A stretch of 64,000 nt of DNA from Gemmatimonas sp. (GTDB lineage Bacteria; Gemmatimonadota; Gemmatimonadetes; Gemmatimonadales; Gemmatimonadaceae), in assembly GCA_011390935.1 (NCBI GenBank), contig JAABRL010000023.1:1-64000 (forward strand), in the 5' to 3' direction. Each line of letters begins with the position of its first letter. The stretch's first letter is position 1. The notes under the pieces are model-generated. The model made no database searches and was not told the origin of the DNA. It saw only the letters and a list, made by a program, of their open reading frames with translations. Positions 9,490 to 18,663 of this stretch are shown in pieces. The position numbers and the translations under genes are program-made.

Positions 9490-10887
9490 ATGCACATCGA
9501 GTTCTCCGGCGCGGCGCGCGAAGTCACGGGGTCGTGTCACATTCTGCATGTGGCGGGGCGTCGCATTCTGCTGGACTGTGGACTGTATCAGGGGCGCCGC
9601 GCCGAATCACGCGAGAAGAACGAGCGGCTGCCGGTGCCCGCCCATGAGGTTGACGCGGTGCTGCTGTCGCACGCGCACATCGATCACTCGGGACGCTTGC
9701 CGTATCTGGTTCGGCAAGGGTACCGCGGCAGCATCTGGACCACGAGCGCCACGCGCGACCTGTGCGCCGTCATGCTCGCCGACTCGGCCCACATTCAGGA
9801 GCGCGACGTCGAGTTCCTGTCACGGCACAACCGTCCCGTGCTCGACCCATTGTACGGGTTTGCCGACGCCATGCAGGCCGTGGACCAGATGATCGGCGTG
9901 CCGTACGATCGGTGGATCGACGTCTTGCCGGGGGTGCGCGCCCTGTTCACCGATGCGGGCCACATTCTGGGCTCGGCGAGCATCGTGGTGGAGGCGCAGG
10001 AAGGATCACGCACCCATCGCGTGATCTTCTCCGGTGACATCGGCCGCGACGGATTGCCGATCATTCGCGATCCTGCCCCGCCGACCGGTGGTGCGGATAC
10101 GGTCATCATGGAATCCACGTACGGCAATCGCGATCACGAAAGTGTGGCCGGCGCACGCGACCACCTGGCGCGCGTGGTGCGGGAAACGGCCAAGCGCGGC
10201 GGACGCGTGTTGGTGCCCGCGTTCGCGCTCGGCCGCACGCAGGAGCTGGTATATGACCTGCACGACCTGTGGCGCGAGGGGCTCATTCCCGAGATCCCGA
10301 TCTTCATCGATTCACCGCTCGCGCTCGACACCACGACCGTGTTCAAGCTGCATGCCAACGTCTTCGATCGCAGCGAGTCGCTGATTCAGGAGGTCGCGGA
10401 CCCGCTGGCGTTTCCGCTGGTGCGCTTCACGCGCAGCGTGGAGGAGTCGAAGCAGCTCAACCAGCGTCACGGTCCCATGATCGTGATTGCCGCCAGTGGC
10501 ATGGCGGAGTTCGGGCGCATCGTGCACCACCTGCGCCATCATGCGTCCGATCCGCGCAACACGGTGCTGATCGTGGGCTTCAACGCGCAGCACACGCTCG
10601 GTCGACGGATCGTGGAGCGGCAGCCGGTGCTGCGCATCTATGGCGACGAGGTGCCGTTGTCGGCACAGGTGGAGGTCTTGAACGGCTACTCGGCGCACGG
10701 CGATCGCACGGAAATGATTGCCTGGCTCGATGCGGTGCGGGCGGGTGGCGTGAAAGCACGACGTGAGATCAAGCGGGTGCACCTGGTGCACGGTGAAGCG
10801 GAGTCGCAGGACGCCTTTGCGGAGCAGCTGACCGCCGCAGGCTACGTGGTGGATGCACCGGAGCCGGGGGACACGCGCCCCGTGTAA
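9490..10887 (+). CDS. MBL-fold beta-CASP RNase-like hydrolase
   Basis: A 465-residue metallo-beta-lactamase/beta-CASP protein of the KH-less CPSF73-like bacterial group. It has the zinc motif SHAHIDHSG near residue 60, the later AGHILGSASI and FSGDIGRDG, the beta-CASP elements VPAFALGRTQEL and IAASGMAEFGRI, and the C-terminal NGYSAHGD and LVHGEAE motifs. All catalytic ligands expected of an RNA-processing endo- or exonuclease are present. GGAGG at 9481-9485 favours ATG 9490 over the GTG immediately before it. Confidence 0.93.
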   Translation: MHIEFSGAAREVTGSCHILHVAGRRILLDCGLYQGRRAESREKNERLPVPAHEVDAVLLSHAHIDHSGRLPYLVRQGYRGSIWTTSATRDLCAVMLADSAHIQERDVEFLSRHNRPVLDPLYGFADAMQAVDQMIGVPYDRWIDVLPGVRALFTDAGHILGSASIVVEAQEGSRTHRVIFSGDIGRDGLPIIRDPAPPTGGADTVIMESTYGNRDHESVAGARDHLARVVRETAKRGGRVLVPAFALGRTQELVYDLHDLWREGLIPEIPIFIDSPLALDTTTVFKLHANVFDRSESLIQEVADPLAFPLVRFTRSVEESKQLNQRHGPMIVIAASGMAEFGRIVHHLRHHASDPRNTVLIVGFNAQHTLGRRIVERQPVLRIYGDEVPLSAQVEVLNGYSAHGDRTEMIAWLDAVRAGGVKARREIKRVHLVHGEAESQDAFAEQLTAAGYVVDAPEPGDTRPV

Positions 10888-10904
10888 CCCGCTCGGTGCG
10901 CCAC

Positions 10905-10910
10905 TAGCTT
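10905..10910 (+). promoter_or_regulatory. -10 box TAGCTT, leaderless-type
   Basis: TAGCTT lies 6 bases before ATG 10917. No Shine-Dalgarno lies between them, so a leaderless mRNA for the YdcF gene is inferred. Confidence 0.45.
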
Positions 10911-10916
10911 TCGGGC

Positions 10917-11540
10917 ATGGTGCGCGCGCTCCGTCAGCTGGTCCTGCGCCTCGTCACACTCTTCCTCGCCGGGTGGGTGGTGACGATCGGCCTGGTGTGG
11001 TGGTGGTCGCAGCGCGATGACGCGGCGACCGCTGACGCGCGTGTGGCCGACGCCATCGTCGTGCTTGGTGCGGCGCAGTATGCCGGTCGGCCGTCGCCCG
11101 TGTTGCAGGCGCGACTCGATCACGCACTCGCCTTGTACGAGCGACGTCTGGCGCCGTATGTGCTGCTCACCGGTGGACGTGGCAAGGGCGATACGCAAAG
11201 CGAAGCAGGCGCAGGACGCCGCTATCTGCGGCAGCGCGGCGTGCCCGACTCGGCGATGCTCTATGAGGATCAGGGGCGCACCACGTTCGAATCGATGCGG
11301 CACGCCGCGGACACCCTGGAGCGCCTCAATGCCCGGGCGGTCCTGCTGGTGAGCGATCCGTTCCACATGCTGCGCTTGTCGGTGCTCGCGCGCCTGCACG
11401 GTCTCACCCCACACGCCTCGCCCACCCGAACCAGCCCGATTTCTGCGAACCGCCTGCTCGAGATCGAGTACGCCATGCGCGAGTCGTTGGCGGTGCCCGC
11501 CGATGTGGTGCAGTTCGCGCGTTGGAGCCTCGCGCGGTGA
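10917..11540 (+). CDS. YdcF/DUF218 family membrane-anchored protein
   Basis: A 207-residue protein with one N-terminal transmembrane helix (residues ~12-31, ending VWWWS) and a DUF218 domain: ADAIVVLGAAQYAGRPSPVLQ, LLTGGRGKGDTQSEA, and RTTFESMRHAADTL. The family (YdcF, SanA, ElyC) acts at the envelope, in some cases on undecaprenyl-linked intermediates or vancomycin sensitivity. The exact reaction is unresolved. It converges with the M8-like gene. Confidence 0.88.
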   Translation: MVRALRQLVLRLVTLFLAGWVVTIGLVWWWSQRDDAATADARVADAIVVLGAAQYAGRPSPVLQARLDHALALYERRLAPYVLLTGGRGKGDTQSEAGAGRRYLRQRGVPDSAMLYEDQGRTTFESMRHAADTLERLNARAVLLVSDPFHMLRLSVLARLHGLTPHASPTRTSPISANRLLEIEYAMRESLAVPADVVQFARWSLAR

Positions 11541-11560
11541 CGGCGCGGACGCGGAGCGGG

Positions 11561-13429
11561 TCAGCGCCCGCCGGGTCGTGAGATCTGGCGTCGCGTGACG
11601 CGCCAGTCACCCGCGCGCACGAGGCGCTGACGACCCGCGGCGTCCACGGACCACACCGCGGTCGGCCAGTGGTCATCGCCGTACGCCACCGACGCCGCCG
11701 GCATCATCAGCGCGCCAAAGGCGGCAGTCCCGAACGGCGGCATGGTGAACGACTCGGCATCGTCGAGTCGCACCTGATAGCCAAGGTCGGCGAGCGCACC
11801 CACGGAGAGCCGGGAGAGTGGCATGCCCCCCTGCTGTGCGAACCCCACCATGAGCTCGCGACGCAGCACGTTCAGGCGCCAGTGCGAATCGCGCGTGCCC
11901 TGGCCACCGGTGTTCTCCAGCGGCACCGGCGTACCGGTGTAGCTGCCGCCGCCAATCGCGGCAAAGCCCTCGCGTCCGACGGCCCCCTGAAAGAAGGGAT
12001 CCAGTCCACCCTGATTCACGACCAGGCCTCGTCGTGACCAGCTGAACGACTGCAAGCCGAGCACGTGACCAAACTCGTGCGTCATCACGTCATCGAGCGT
12101 ACCGTTGCGTTCGAGGTTTGCCAGATCGGCCGTGTCGAGCTCCACAAAGCCCACCACCGGCAGCCCGCTGGCGGTGCGGATGAAGCACGGACCCGCCCGC
12201 CCCAGAACCGATCCCGGTCCATCGATACTGTCGAAGTTGATGTAGATGCGCACGTTGGTGATGGCTTCGTTGATCGCCGGCACGCCCGGCCCGCAGACAT
12301 CCTCGTTCGCGATGACGAGTGCGGGGGGGAGCTGGCCTGCGATCACGCGCCGCCAGCGCTCTACCGCGCGCTCCACCGATTGCAGATTGCGCGGTGACGG
12401 TTCTCCATTGATGAACACCGTTTCAATGAAGAAGAGCGTGGGTACCGCGGTCACGCGGAAGACGAATGAGTCGGCCGGGAAGGCCGGTGAGCGCGCGACC
12501 AGCTCCTGCTGACTGGCGTCGGACAGCACCCACGCGCCGACGCGGGCAATGCCGTCGGCATCGTCGGTGGTCCGTACGCTGCCGCTCACGGTGCCCGACC
12601 CCGTACGCGGCGTGAAGGTCACCGGTGTGCCGCCCGCGGGATTGCCGAATCGGTCCCGGGTACGCACCGCAGGACGCGAGGCGACCGCGAGCGACGGCAC
12701 GCCGTTCTGCTCCAGCGCCGAGGCGGGTTCAATGGCCACGGCCACGTCCGGTTGGGCGGTGGCGCGGAACACCACGCCACCGGGAATGGATGGCACACTC
12801 GCCGTGAGCCGATGCTCTACGGACGTGCTGGTGCCGAGCTGCCACGCTCCCATCGCGGCTTCGCCATTGCCGTCGCTCAGCGACTGCGCGGTGCCGATGG
12901 CAAGGCCACCGCCCTGCACCACCGTGAACGTCACCGGGACGCCCGGCACCGGATTGCCGAACTGGTCGAGGACCTGCACGGCGGGTGGTTCGGGCACGAG
13001 TGTATTGACGCGGGCCGACTGGACCTCGGCGCTTCGGCGCTGCATCACCGCCGGTTCACCCGGTGAGACGATGGCCCGAAAGCGCACCGGTTGCAGCCCG
13101 TTGACCGAGGCGGTGAGCGATTGCTCACCAACGCCGATGCCCAACGTCCAGCTGGACGCCGACGCGACGCCGCGCGAATCCGTGCGCACCGTATCGACGC
13201 CGGCCAGTCCGCTGTTCACCCCTTCCTGCCAGGTGACGAGCACGTCGGGGAGCCCACGTCCGCGTTGGTCGGTGAGCGTGACGCTTGGCGCCACGGCAAC
13301 CGCGCTGCCGGCGCTGCCGGCGACGACGAGGGCCGTGCTGGCGTTGAGCCTGGTGGCAACGGGTGGATCACTCAGATCGCACGCCGCGAGGGCGAGCAGT
13401 GCAAGAACGGCTGTGGGGCGGAGCGACAT
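11561..13429 (-). CDS. leishmanolysin (M8)-like metalloprotease lipoprotein with Ig-like domains
   Basis: A 622-residue exported protein. The signal peptide ends in the lipobox LALAACD (Cys ~17). Three Big_1-like domains follow (residues ~20-340; note VLDQFGNPVPGVPVTF and TRDRFGNPAGGTPVTF). The C-terminal protease has MTHEFGHVLGL near residue 448 (HExxH), then RDSHWR near 516 as a third-ligand candidate and RRELMVG, the Met-turn pattern of M8 peptidases. It is predicted to be an active surface zinc endopeptidase on a stalk of Ig domains. The ATG at 13429 is preferred over an upstream ATG at 13501 because the lipoprotein signal begins there. Confidence 0.85.
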   Translation of the reverse strand: MSLRPTAVLALLALAACDLSDPPVATRLNASTALVVAGSAGSAVAVAPSVTLTDQRGRGLPDVLVTWQEGVNSGLAGVDTVRTDSRGVASASSWTLGIGVGEQSLTASVNGLQPVRFRAIVSPGEPAVMQRRSAEVQSARVNTLVPEPPAVQVLDQFGNPVPGVPVTFTVVQGGGLAIGTAQSLSDGNGEAAMGAWQLGTSTSVEHRLTASVPSIPGGVVFRATAQPDVAVAIEPASALEQNGVPSLAVASRPAVRTRDRFGNPAGGTPVTFTPRTGSGTVSGSVRTTDDADGIARVGAWVLSDASQQELVARSPAFPADSFVFRVTAVPTLFFIETVFINGEPSPRNLQSVERAVERWRRVIAGQLPPALVIANEDVCGPGVPAINEAITNVRIYINFDSIDGPGSVLGRAGPCFIRTASGLPVVGFVELDTADLANLERNGTLDDVMTHEFGHVLGLQSFSWSRRGLVVNQGGLDPFFQGAVGREGFAAIGGGSYTGTPVPLENTGGQGTRDSHWRLNVLRRELMVGFAQQGGMPLSRLSVGALADLGYQVRLDDAESFTMPPFGTAAFGALMMPAASVAYGDDHWPTAVWSVDAAGRQRLVRAGDWRVTRRQISRPGGR

Positions 13430-13509
13430 GAGTAGCGTCAAAGGGTGCAGCGGGAAGAAATGCGAGACAGCGGGTTCCCCGCAGCGTGACACGAGGTCCA
13501 ATTTAAGGC

Positions 13510-14811
13510 ATGCACATCCCCGTCGAGAGCTACCGCCTCACGAACGGCCTTCATGTGGTGCTCTCCGAGGATCACACAGCGCCGATCGTCGCGGTCAACC
13601 TGTGGTACCACGTCGGCTCGGCCAACGAGCGCGCCGGCCGCACGGGCTTCGCCCACCTGTTCGAGCACATGCTGTTCCAGGGGTCGGAGAACGTCGCCGC
13701 CAACGAGCATTTCGAGTTCGTGCAACGTGCGGGTGGGACGTTGAACGGCTCCACCTGGCTCGATCGCACCAACTATTACGAGACGCTCCCCTCGAACCAG
13801 CTGGCGCTGGCGCTGTGGTTGGAGGCGGACCGCATGGCGCGGCTGCTGCCCGCCATGACCCAGCCCAAGCTGGACACGCAGCGGGACGTGGTGAAGAACG
13901 AACGCCTGTGGTCGGTGGACAATCAGCCGTACGGGACCTGGTGGGAACGGCTGCCCGCGCTCTGTTTTCCGCCGTCGCATCCGTTTCACCACTCGCTGAT
14001 TGGTTCGGTGGAAGACCTCGATGCGGCGTCACTCGACGACATCACCGAGTTTTTCCGCACGTTCTATACGCCTGACAACGCCGTCCTGACTATCGCCGGC
14101 GATTTCGAGTCGGCCGAGGCGAGGCGATTGGTCGAGCAGCACTTCGGTGCCATCCCGCGTGGCATCGGTCGCCCTGCGCTGCCGGACATGTCGGTGCCGT
14201 TCACGTACGGCGGTCCGCTGCGTGAGGTGGTGGAGGACCAGTGTGCGCTGCCGCGCGCATTTGTCGCGTCGCGCATTCCGGTGCTGGGGAGCGATGTGTA
14301 CTACGCAGCGAGTGTGTGTTCGGCGATTCTCGGGTTGCGCACGGGCAGTCGCTTCGAGCGCTCGCTGGTGCGTGCGCAGCGCATCGCGTCGTCGGCGTCG
14401 TGCTTCACCTTCGATCTGAGCAAGGGGGCGGACCTGTTCGTCGCCGACGTCACCGCCTTGCCCGGTGTGACGCCGGAGCAGCTGGAGGCGGCGGTGCACG
14501 CGGAGCTGGATCGCATCATGCGCGAGGGCGTGACGACGGCGGAAGTCGAGCGCGCGATCGCCCTCACCGAAACGCATTTCGTGACGTCGCTGCAGTCCGC
14601 GGCCGAGCGGGCGGACCAGCTGTCGCGCTTCGCGACCTATTTCGACGATGCCGCGGTGGTGAATACGCAGCCGGCGCGCTACCGCGCGGTCACGGCTGAG
14701 GCCGTGTCGGCGTTTGCCCGTGAGTATCTGGGGCGCGACAACCGCGCCACGCTGCTGTACGTGCCGGCCGCACAGGTTTCCGACGGCGACTCCGTGGAGG
14801 TTGCGGCGTGA
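13510..14811 (+). CDS. M16 family zinc peptidase, catalytic subunit
   Basis: A 433-residue pitrilysin/processing-peptidase homologue. It has the inverted zinc motif FAHLFEHMLFQGS (HxxEH) around residue 56 and the downstream VKNERLW glutamate near residue 129 expected as the third ligand. No signal peptide is seen. It overlaps the next gene, a second M16 protein lacking the zinc motif, by 4 bases (GTGA), so the two are likely made in equal amounts and assemble as an active/inactive heterodimer, as in M16B pairs. CAATTT 5 bases upstream of the ATG is a weak leaderless-type -10. Confidence 0.93.
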   Translation: MHIPVESYRLTNGLHVVLSEDHTAPIVAVNLWYHVGSANERAGRTGFAHLFEHMLFQGSENVAANEHFEFVQRAGGTLNGSTWLDRTNYYETLPSNQLALALWLEADRMARLLPAMTQPKLDTQRDVVKNERLWSVDNQPYGTWWERLPALCFPPSHPFHHSLIGSVEDLDAASLDDITEFFRTFYTPDNAVLTIAGDFESAEARRLVEQHFGAIPRGIGRPALPDMSVPFTYGGPLREVVEDQCALPRAFVASRIPVLGSDVYYAASVCSAILGLRTGSRFERSLVRAQRIASSASCFTFDLSKGADLFVADVTALPGVTPEQLEAAVHAELDRIMREGVTTAEVERAIALTETHFVTSLQSAAERADQLSRFATYFDDAAVVNTQPARYRAVTAEAVSAFAREYLGRDNRATLLYVPAAQVSDGDSVEVAA

Positions 14812-16202
14812 GCGAGATGACTGCTGCCTCCATGCCGGCCCCGCCGCGCCCGTCGCCTGCGCCTCCGCGCCCGTATCACTTTCCGTCGTTCACCACGCGC
14901 ATTCTCCCCAACGGGCTGCGCGTGGTGGTGGCGCCGGTGCATGCGCACCCGGTCGTGACGGTCCTCGCCGTCGTGGAAGCGGGCGCGACGCGCGATCCAC
15001 TCGGCAAGCACGGATTGGCGGTGCTGACGGGTCGCGCGCTGGCCGAAGGCACGGCGACCATGACGGCGCTCGAGCTGGCCGAACGCACCGAATCGTTGGG
15101 CACCGTGCTCGATACCGGTGCCGACTGGGATTCGAGCATTGTGCAGCTGACGGCGCTGCGTCATCGCGCGGCCGATGCCTTCGCCGTGCTCGCGGAAGTG
15201 CTGCGGCGCCCCTCGTTCCCCGCCGCCGAGATGCAGCGGCTGGTGGAGGAACGCTTGTCCGATCTCACGCAGATTCGTGCCGAACCGCGCGGCCTCGCGG
15301 ATGTGGCGCTCAATCGCCTGTTGTACGCGTCGCGCTCACGTTTCGCGAAACTGGCGGGCGGCGATGAGCGCAGCGTAGCGTCGATCACGCGTGACGATGT
15401 CGTGCAGTTTCATGCCGAACATTTCCGGCCCGATTCCACCGCGCTGCTGGTGGTTGGTGACTGCACACCGGACGAGGCCGTGGAGATGGCGGCGGCGCAT
15501 CTCGGCGACTGGGAAGGACACACCCCCGACACGCCGGCGCCGGATGCCTCGATGCGCTACACCGATCGTCGCGTGCACCTGGTGTCCAAGCCCGACGCGC
15601 AGCAGACCGAACTGCGTCTGGGCCACGTGGCGGTGCCACGCGCGCATCCGGACTATTTCCCGCTCGTGGTCATGAATGCGATTCTCGGCGGATTATTCTC
15701 GTCGCGACTGAATCTGAATCTGCGTGAAGAGCACGGCTACACGTACGGCGCACACAGCACGTTCGACTGGCGTCGCGCGGCGAGTCCGTTCGAGATCTCG
15801 AGTGCGGTACAGACCGACAAGTGTGCCGATGCCGTGCGCGAAGCGTTGCGTGAAGTGGAGCGGATCTGTGCCGAACCGGTGAGCGAGGAAGAGCTGTCAC
15901 TGGCGGTGAGCTATCTCGACGGTGTGTTTCCGATTCGTTTCGAGACCACGGCGGCGATCGCCGGCGGATTGGCGAACGTGGAGATCTTCCGTTTGCCGTC
16001 GAACTACTTCGACACGTATCGCACGCGTGTGCGTGCCGTGACCGCGGACGATGTGCTACGGGTCGCTCGCGCGCATCTGGATCCGAACCGATTGCAGATC
16101 GTGGTGGTGGGACCGCCCGACGTGCTGCAGCCGGCGCTCGAAGCGCTCGACATCGGTCCGGTGTCGGTGCACGTCCCGTCGGACGAACTGTCGGCCGACT
16201 GA
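14808..16202 (+). CDS. M16 family peptidase-like, non-catalytic subunit
   Basis: A 464-residue M16 fold protein. Where the zinc motif should be it reads LGKHGLAVLTGRALAEG, with no HxxEH, so it cannot bind zinc in the usual way. The C-terminal half keeps HGYTYGAHSTFDWRRAASPF, the substrate-contacting region of M16 beta-type partners. The start is GTG 14808, overlapping the stop of the catalytic subunit. The first 25 residues are Pro/Ala-rich. Its predicted role is to complete the clamshell chamber around peptide substrates. Confidence 0.92.
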   Translation: MSEMTAASMPAPPRPSPAPPRPYHFPSFTTRILPNGLRVVVAPVHAHPVVTVLAVVEAGATRDPLGKHGLAVLTGRALAEGTATMTALELAERTESLGTVLDTGADWDSSIVQLTALRHRAADAFAVLAEVLRRPSFPAAEMQRLVEERLSDLTQIRAEPRGLADVALNRLLYASRSRFAKLAGGDERSVASITRDDVVQFHAEHFRPDSTALLVVGDCTPDEAVEMAAAHLGDWEGHTPDTPAPDASMRYTDRRVHLVSKPDAQQTELRLGHVAVPRAHPDYFPLVVMNAILGGLFSSRLNLNLREEHGYTYGAHSTFDWRRAASPFEISSAVQTDKCADAVREALREVERICAEPVSEEELSLAVSYLDGVFPIRFETTAAIAGGLANVEIFRLPSNYFDTYRTRVRAVTADDVLRVARAHLDPNRLQIVVVGPPDVLQPALEALDIGPVSVHVPSDELSAD

Positions 16203-16222
16203 CCTCCCCCTGCTCCCCCGCC

Positions 16223-16963
16223 GTGTCCACCACCTCGTCGTCCAGCAAGCATGTGCCCGCGCGGCACGCCACGCGTACCATCTCCACGACACCGACCGAA
16301 CGCCCGTTCGAGGTGCGTCGCTCGCGCATTCAGGGACGTGGTGTGTTTGCCACGCGCAAGATTCGGAAGGGCACGCGTCTCATTCGCTACGTGGGCCAAC
16401 CGATCACGCACGAGGAGGCCGATCGCCGGTACGATGATCAGGAGGGGCGGCACCACACGTTCCTCTTCGTGCTCGATGAAGACACCGTGCTCGATGCGCG
16501 GCGCGGTGGCAACGATGCGCGCTTCATCAACCATTCGTGCGAGCCGAACTGCGAAACCGAAATTGACGACGGCGAAATCTGGGTTCGCTCGATCGCGCCG
16601 ATCGCACCGGAGACGGAGCTGGTGTACGACTACCGGTTCGATTGGGACGACGCGTATGACCCGGACGACGTGCGCTACTACGCGTGTCGGTGCGGCAGTA
16701 CGAAGTGTCGCGGCACCATCTTGCGGGTCCCGGTGTATCTCCGATCAACAGTGAAGCAGTGGCTGGCGGGCAATGACGTGCCGAAGCCGCGCAAGCCGAA
16801 GAAGAAGGTGGCGGCGAAAAAAGTCGCGGCGAAGAAGTCGGCGACACCGCCAGTGAAGAAGACCGCCAGGAAGACTGCCGTGAAGAAGACGGCGGCGAAG
16901 TCGGTGAAGAAGACTGCCGTGAAGAAGACCGCGGCAAAGAAGTCGGCGGGACGGCGGGGATGA
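16223..16963 (+). CDS. SET-domain protein-lysine methyltransferase with histone-H1-like tail
   Basis: A 246-residue protein. Residues ~28-160 are a SET domain: RRSRIQGRGVFATRKIRKGT, FINHSCEPNCE (the NHSCxPN AdoMet/pseudoknot motif), ELVYDYRF, and a post-SET CRCGSTKCRG cluster that could hold zinc. After residue ~190 it becomes a Lys/Ala/Thr-rich tail with repeated AKK, VKKTA and KKTAAK units, like histone H1 or bacterial HU-type tails, suggesting DNA binding. Its substrate is unknown. The start is GTG 16223 and the N-terminus is Ser/Thr-rich. It overlaps the NUDIX gene by 4 bases (ATGA). Confidence 0.9.
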   Translation: MSTTSSSSKHVPARHATRTISTTPTERPFEVRRSRIQGRGVFATRKIRKGTRLIRYVGQPITHEEADRRYDDQEGRHHTFLFVLDEDTVLDARRGGNDARFINHSCEPNCETEIDDGEIWVRSIAPIAPETELVYDYRFDWDDAYDPDDVRYYACRCGSTKCRGTILRVPVYLRSTVKQWLAGNDVPKPRKPKKKVAAKKVAAKKSATPPVKKTARKTAVKKTAAKSVKKTAVKKTAAKKSAGRRG

Positions 16964-17523
16964 TTCGCGACCCGAAGCGCGAGGTGGGTCAGGTGTCCAG
17001 CACGCGCCAGTACACGGGGCGGGTCATCTCGCTCGATGTCGATGAGGTGCGGTTTCCGGATGGCTCCGTGGGGTCGCTGGAGATGGTGCGGCACCCGGGG
17101 GCCAGCGCGGTCGTACCGCTCCTCGGCAGTCCGGACGATCCGGATCCCGAACTCGTGCTCATTCGTCAGTATCGCTACGCGGCCGACGGCTACCTCTACG
17201 AAATTCCCGCCGGTCGGCTCGACGCGGGAGAGCTGCCCGCCGATTGCGCGCGGCGTGAGTTGATGGAGGAGACCGGCTATCGAGCGGCGGACGTGCAGCC
17301 GCTGTTCACGATGTTCACGACGCCCGGGTTCACGGACGAGAAGATTCACCTCTTTCTCGCCACGGGGCTGGAGGCGGGGGCACATCAGCGCGAGGCCGAT
17401 GAGTTTCTCGAGCTGGTCCCCACACGACTCTCGCGTGCGCTCTCCATGATCGAGCGCGGCGAGATTCAGGATGCCAAAACGGCGCTCGCCCTGCTGTACA
17501 CCGCCGGTTTTCGGCTGGGCTGA
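16960..17523 (+). CDS. NUDIX hydrolase, ADP-ribose pyrophosphatase type
   Basis: A 187-residue protein with an intact Nudix box running from GRLDAGE through RELMEETGY (residues ~85-107), set in a layout typical of ADP-ribose/nucleoside diphosphate-sugar pyrophosphatases (YRYAADGYLYEIPAGRLDAGE before it, FTTPGFTDEKIHLFLA after it). It would hydrolyse ADP-ribose or related compounds to AMP and ribose phosphate. The start overlaps the SET gene's stop (ATGA), so the two are coupled, and a strong hairpin follows the stop. Confidence 0.93.
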   Translation: MIRDPKREVGQVSSTRQYTGRVISLDVDEVRFPDGSVGSLEMVRHPGASAVVPLLGSPDDPDPELVLIRQYRYAADGYLYEIPAGRLDAGELPADCARRELMEETGYRAADVQPLFTMFTTPGFTDEKIHLFLATGLEAGAHQREADEFLELVPTRLSRALSMIERGEIQDAKTALALLYTAGFRLG

Positions 17524-17846
17524 GACACCGCGCGCGACGGGCTGCCAGCACGGCGGCAACCCGCCGCCGTGTCATGGTGTCCTAAATTCGAGACGACAAC
17601 TCAGGACAGTGTGGCAGGTCGACACACCGGCGCGCATCGCGCTGTTCTGCGTTAACGCCTTTATTCGCAACAACTTGCGAGTGTGACATAGGTCGCGGCG
17701 CTCTCGGCACGCGTCGTGCATTATGAGAGGGTGACAGCGGAACTGATGGCGAGGTTCCGGGCTTGTCCTGAAAAGGGAGCAGCCCGATCCCGTCTCCGCC
17801 GCGACGCCCATCGGGGTGTGGCGACACTCGAACTGGAGGACCCACC
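17524..17846 (+). other. intergenic region upstream of ECF sigma gene
   Basis: A 323-base gap between the NUDIX and sigma genes. It holds the hairpin at 17549-17571, AT-rich stretches including TAAATT (17583) and TTTATT (17660), a perfect 10-bp palindrome GCGTTAACGC (17649-17658), and an inverted pair GGAAC (17739) / GTTCC (17754) that could be an operator. GGAGG lies just before the sigma ATG. No promoter can be assigned with confidence, and no small gene is seen. Confidence 0.5.
17549..17571 (+). terminator. hairpin terminator after NUDIX gene
   Basis: CACGGCGGC and GCCGCCGTG form a perfect 9-bp stem around AACCC, starting 25 bases after the NUDIX stop. There is no clear U-run. Confidence 0.55.
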
Positions 17847-18482
17847 ATGGCACTCACGGCCCTTCGTACTACCCCACTGGAGCGCACCAGCGTTCGCGAA
17901 CAGCTGCGCGCGCTTGACGACGCCGGGGTGGTTGGCGCGTTTCTGGGTGGTGAAGAGCGCGCGTTCCAGGAGCTGGTTGAGCGCTACCAGGGACGCTTGC
18001 TGAACTTCGTCTACCGCACCATCGGAGACCGGGACCGCGCGGAGGATCTCGTGCAGGAGGTCTTCATCCGTGTGTATCGCCATATCGGACGCTTCGATCG
18101 GTCCAAGAAGTTCTCCACGTGGATCTACACCATTGCGTCGAATCTGGCCAAAAACGAGCTGCGCAATCGGTCCCGCAACCCGCTGGTGCTGTTCCAGGCC
18201 ATTCGGGCCAAGTTCGAGGACGAAGACCGCCCGCTGCAATTCGAGGACACCCAGTACAAGCCCGACGATCTCTTCCGCAAGCGTCACCTGCGGGAAATGG
18301 TGGACAAGTCGGTGGCGCAGCTCCCCGTGCATCACCGCGAGGTGTTTGTGCTTCGCGAGCTCGAGGGAAAGTCGTACGAGGAGATCGCCGACATCACCGG
18401 CGTGAACCTGGGTACCGTGAAGTCGCGCCTGAACCGCGCGCGCACGGCGTTCGCGGAAATCATCGAACCGATGGTGCGCTGA
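17847..18482 (+). CDS. RNA polymerase ECF sigma factor (RpoE-like)
   Basis: A 211-residue sigma-70 family protein with regions 2 and 4 only. Region 2 includes VERYQGRLLNFVYRTIGD and DRAEDLVQEVFIRVYRHIGRF, with the normal DxAED core motif. Region 4 includes LPVHHREVFVLRELEGKSYEEIADITG and GTVKSRLNRAR, the helix-turn-helix for -35 recognition. ATG 17847 has GGAGG 8 bases upstream. A zf-HC2 protein gene lies downstream on the same strand, but a strong hairpin (18601-18642) separates them, so they may not be one transcript. Confidence 0.94.
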   Translation: MALTALRTTPLERTSVREQLRALDDAGVVGAFLGGEERAFQELVERYQGRLLNFVYRTIGDRDRAEDLVQEVFIRVYRHIGRFDRSKKFSTWIYTIASNLAKNELRNRSRNPLVLFQAIRAKFEDEDRPLQFEDTQYKPDDLFRKRHLREMVDKSVAQLPVHHREVFVLRELEGKSYEEIADITGVNLGTVKSRLNRARTAFAEIIEPMVR

Positions 18483-18600
18483 CCGGGTATCGGCCGCGGA
18501 AACCTTCGCGGCGTTCGGCGGTACCAACTCGTTGAATGCGCGAGCATTCATCCCAACACCTCGGCGCACGCAGGCGCCACATCGGGTCTCCCAACCCAAC

Positions 18601-18642
18601 ACGAGCCGGCATATCCGTTAGCCACGGATGTGCCGGCTTCGT
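18601..18642 (+). terminator. long imperfect hairpin after ECF sigma gene
   Basis: An 18-base arm at 18601-18618 pairs with a 19-base arm at 18624-18642 around TAGCC. One bulge and one A/C mismatch interrupt the stem. The size and place fit a factor-independent terminator or attenuator between the sigma and zf-HC2 genes. Confidence 0.6.
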
Positions 18643-18663
18643 GCATTCGGGCGTCATGTTGGC

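Noticed and set aside
12549-14075. 508-codon plus-strand open frame spanning the M8-like and M16 genes
   Set aside because: It runs antisense through the Ig domains and then out of frame through the M16 gene. No recognisable protein.
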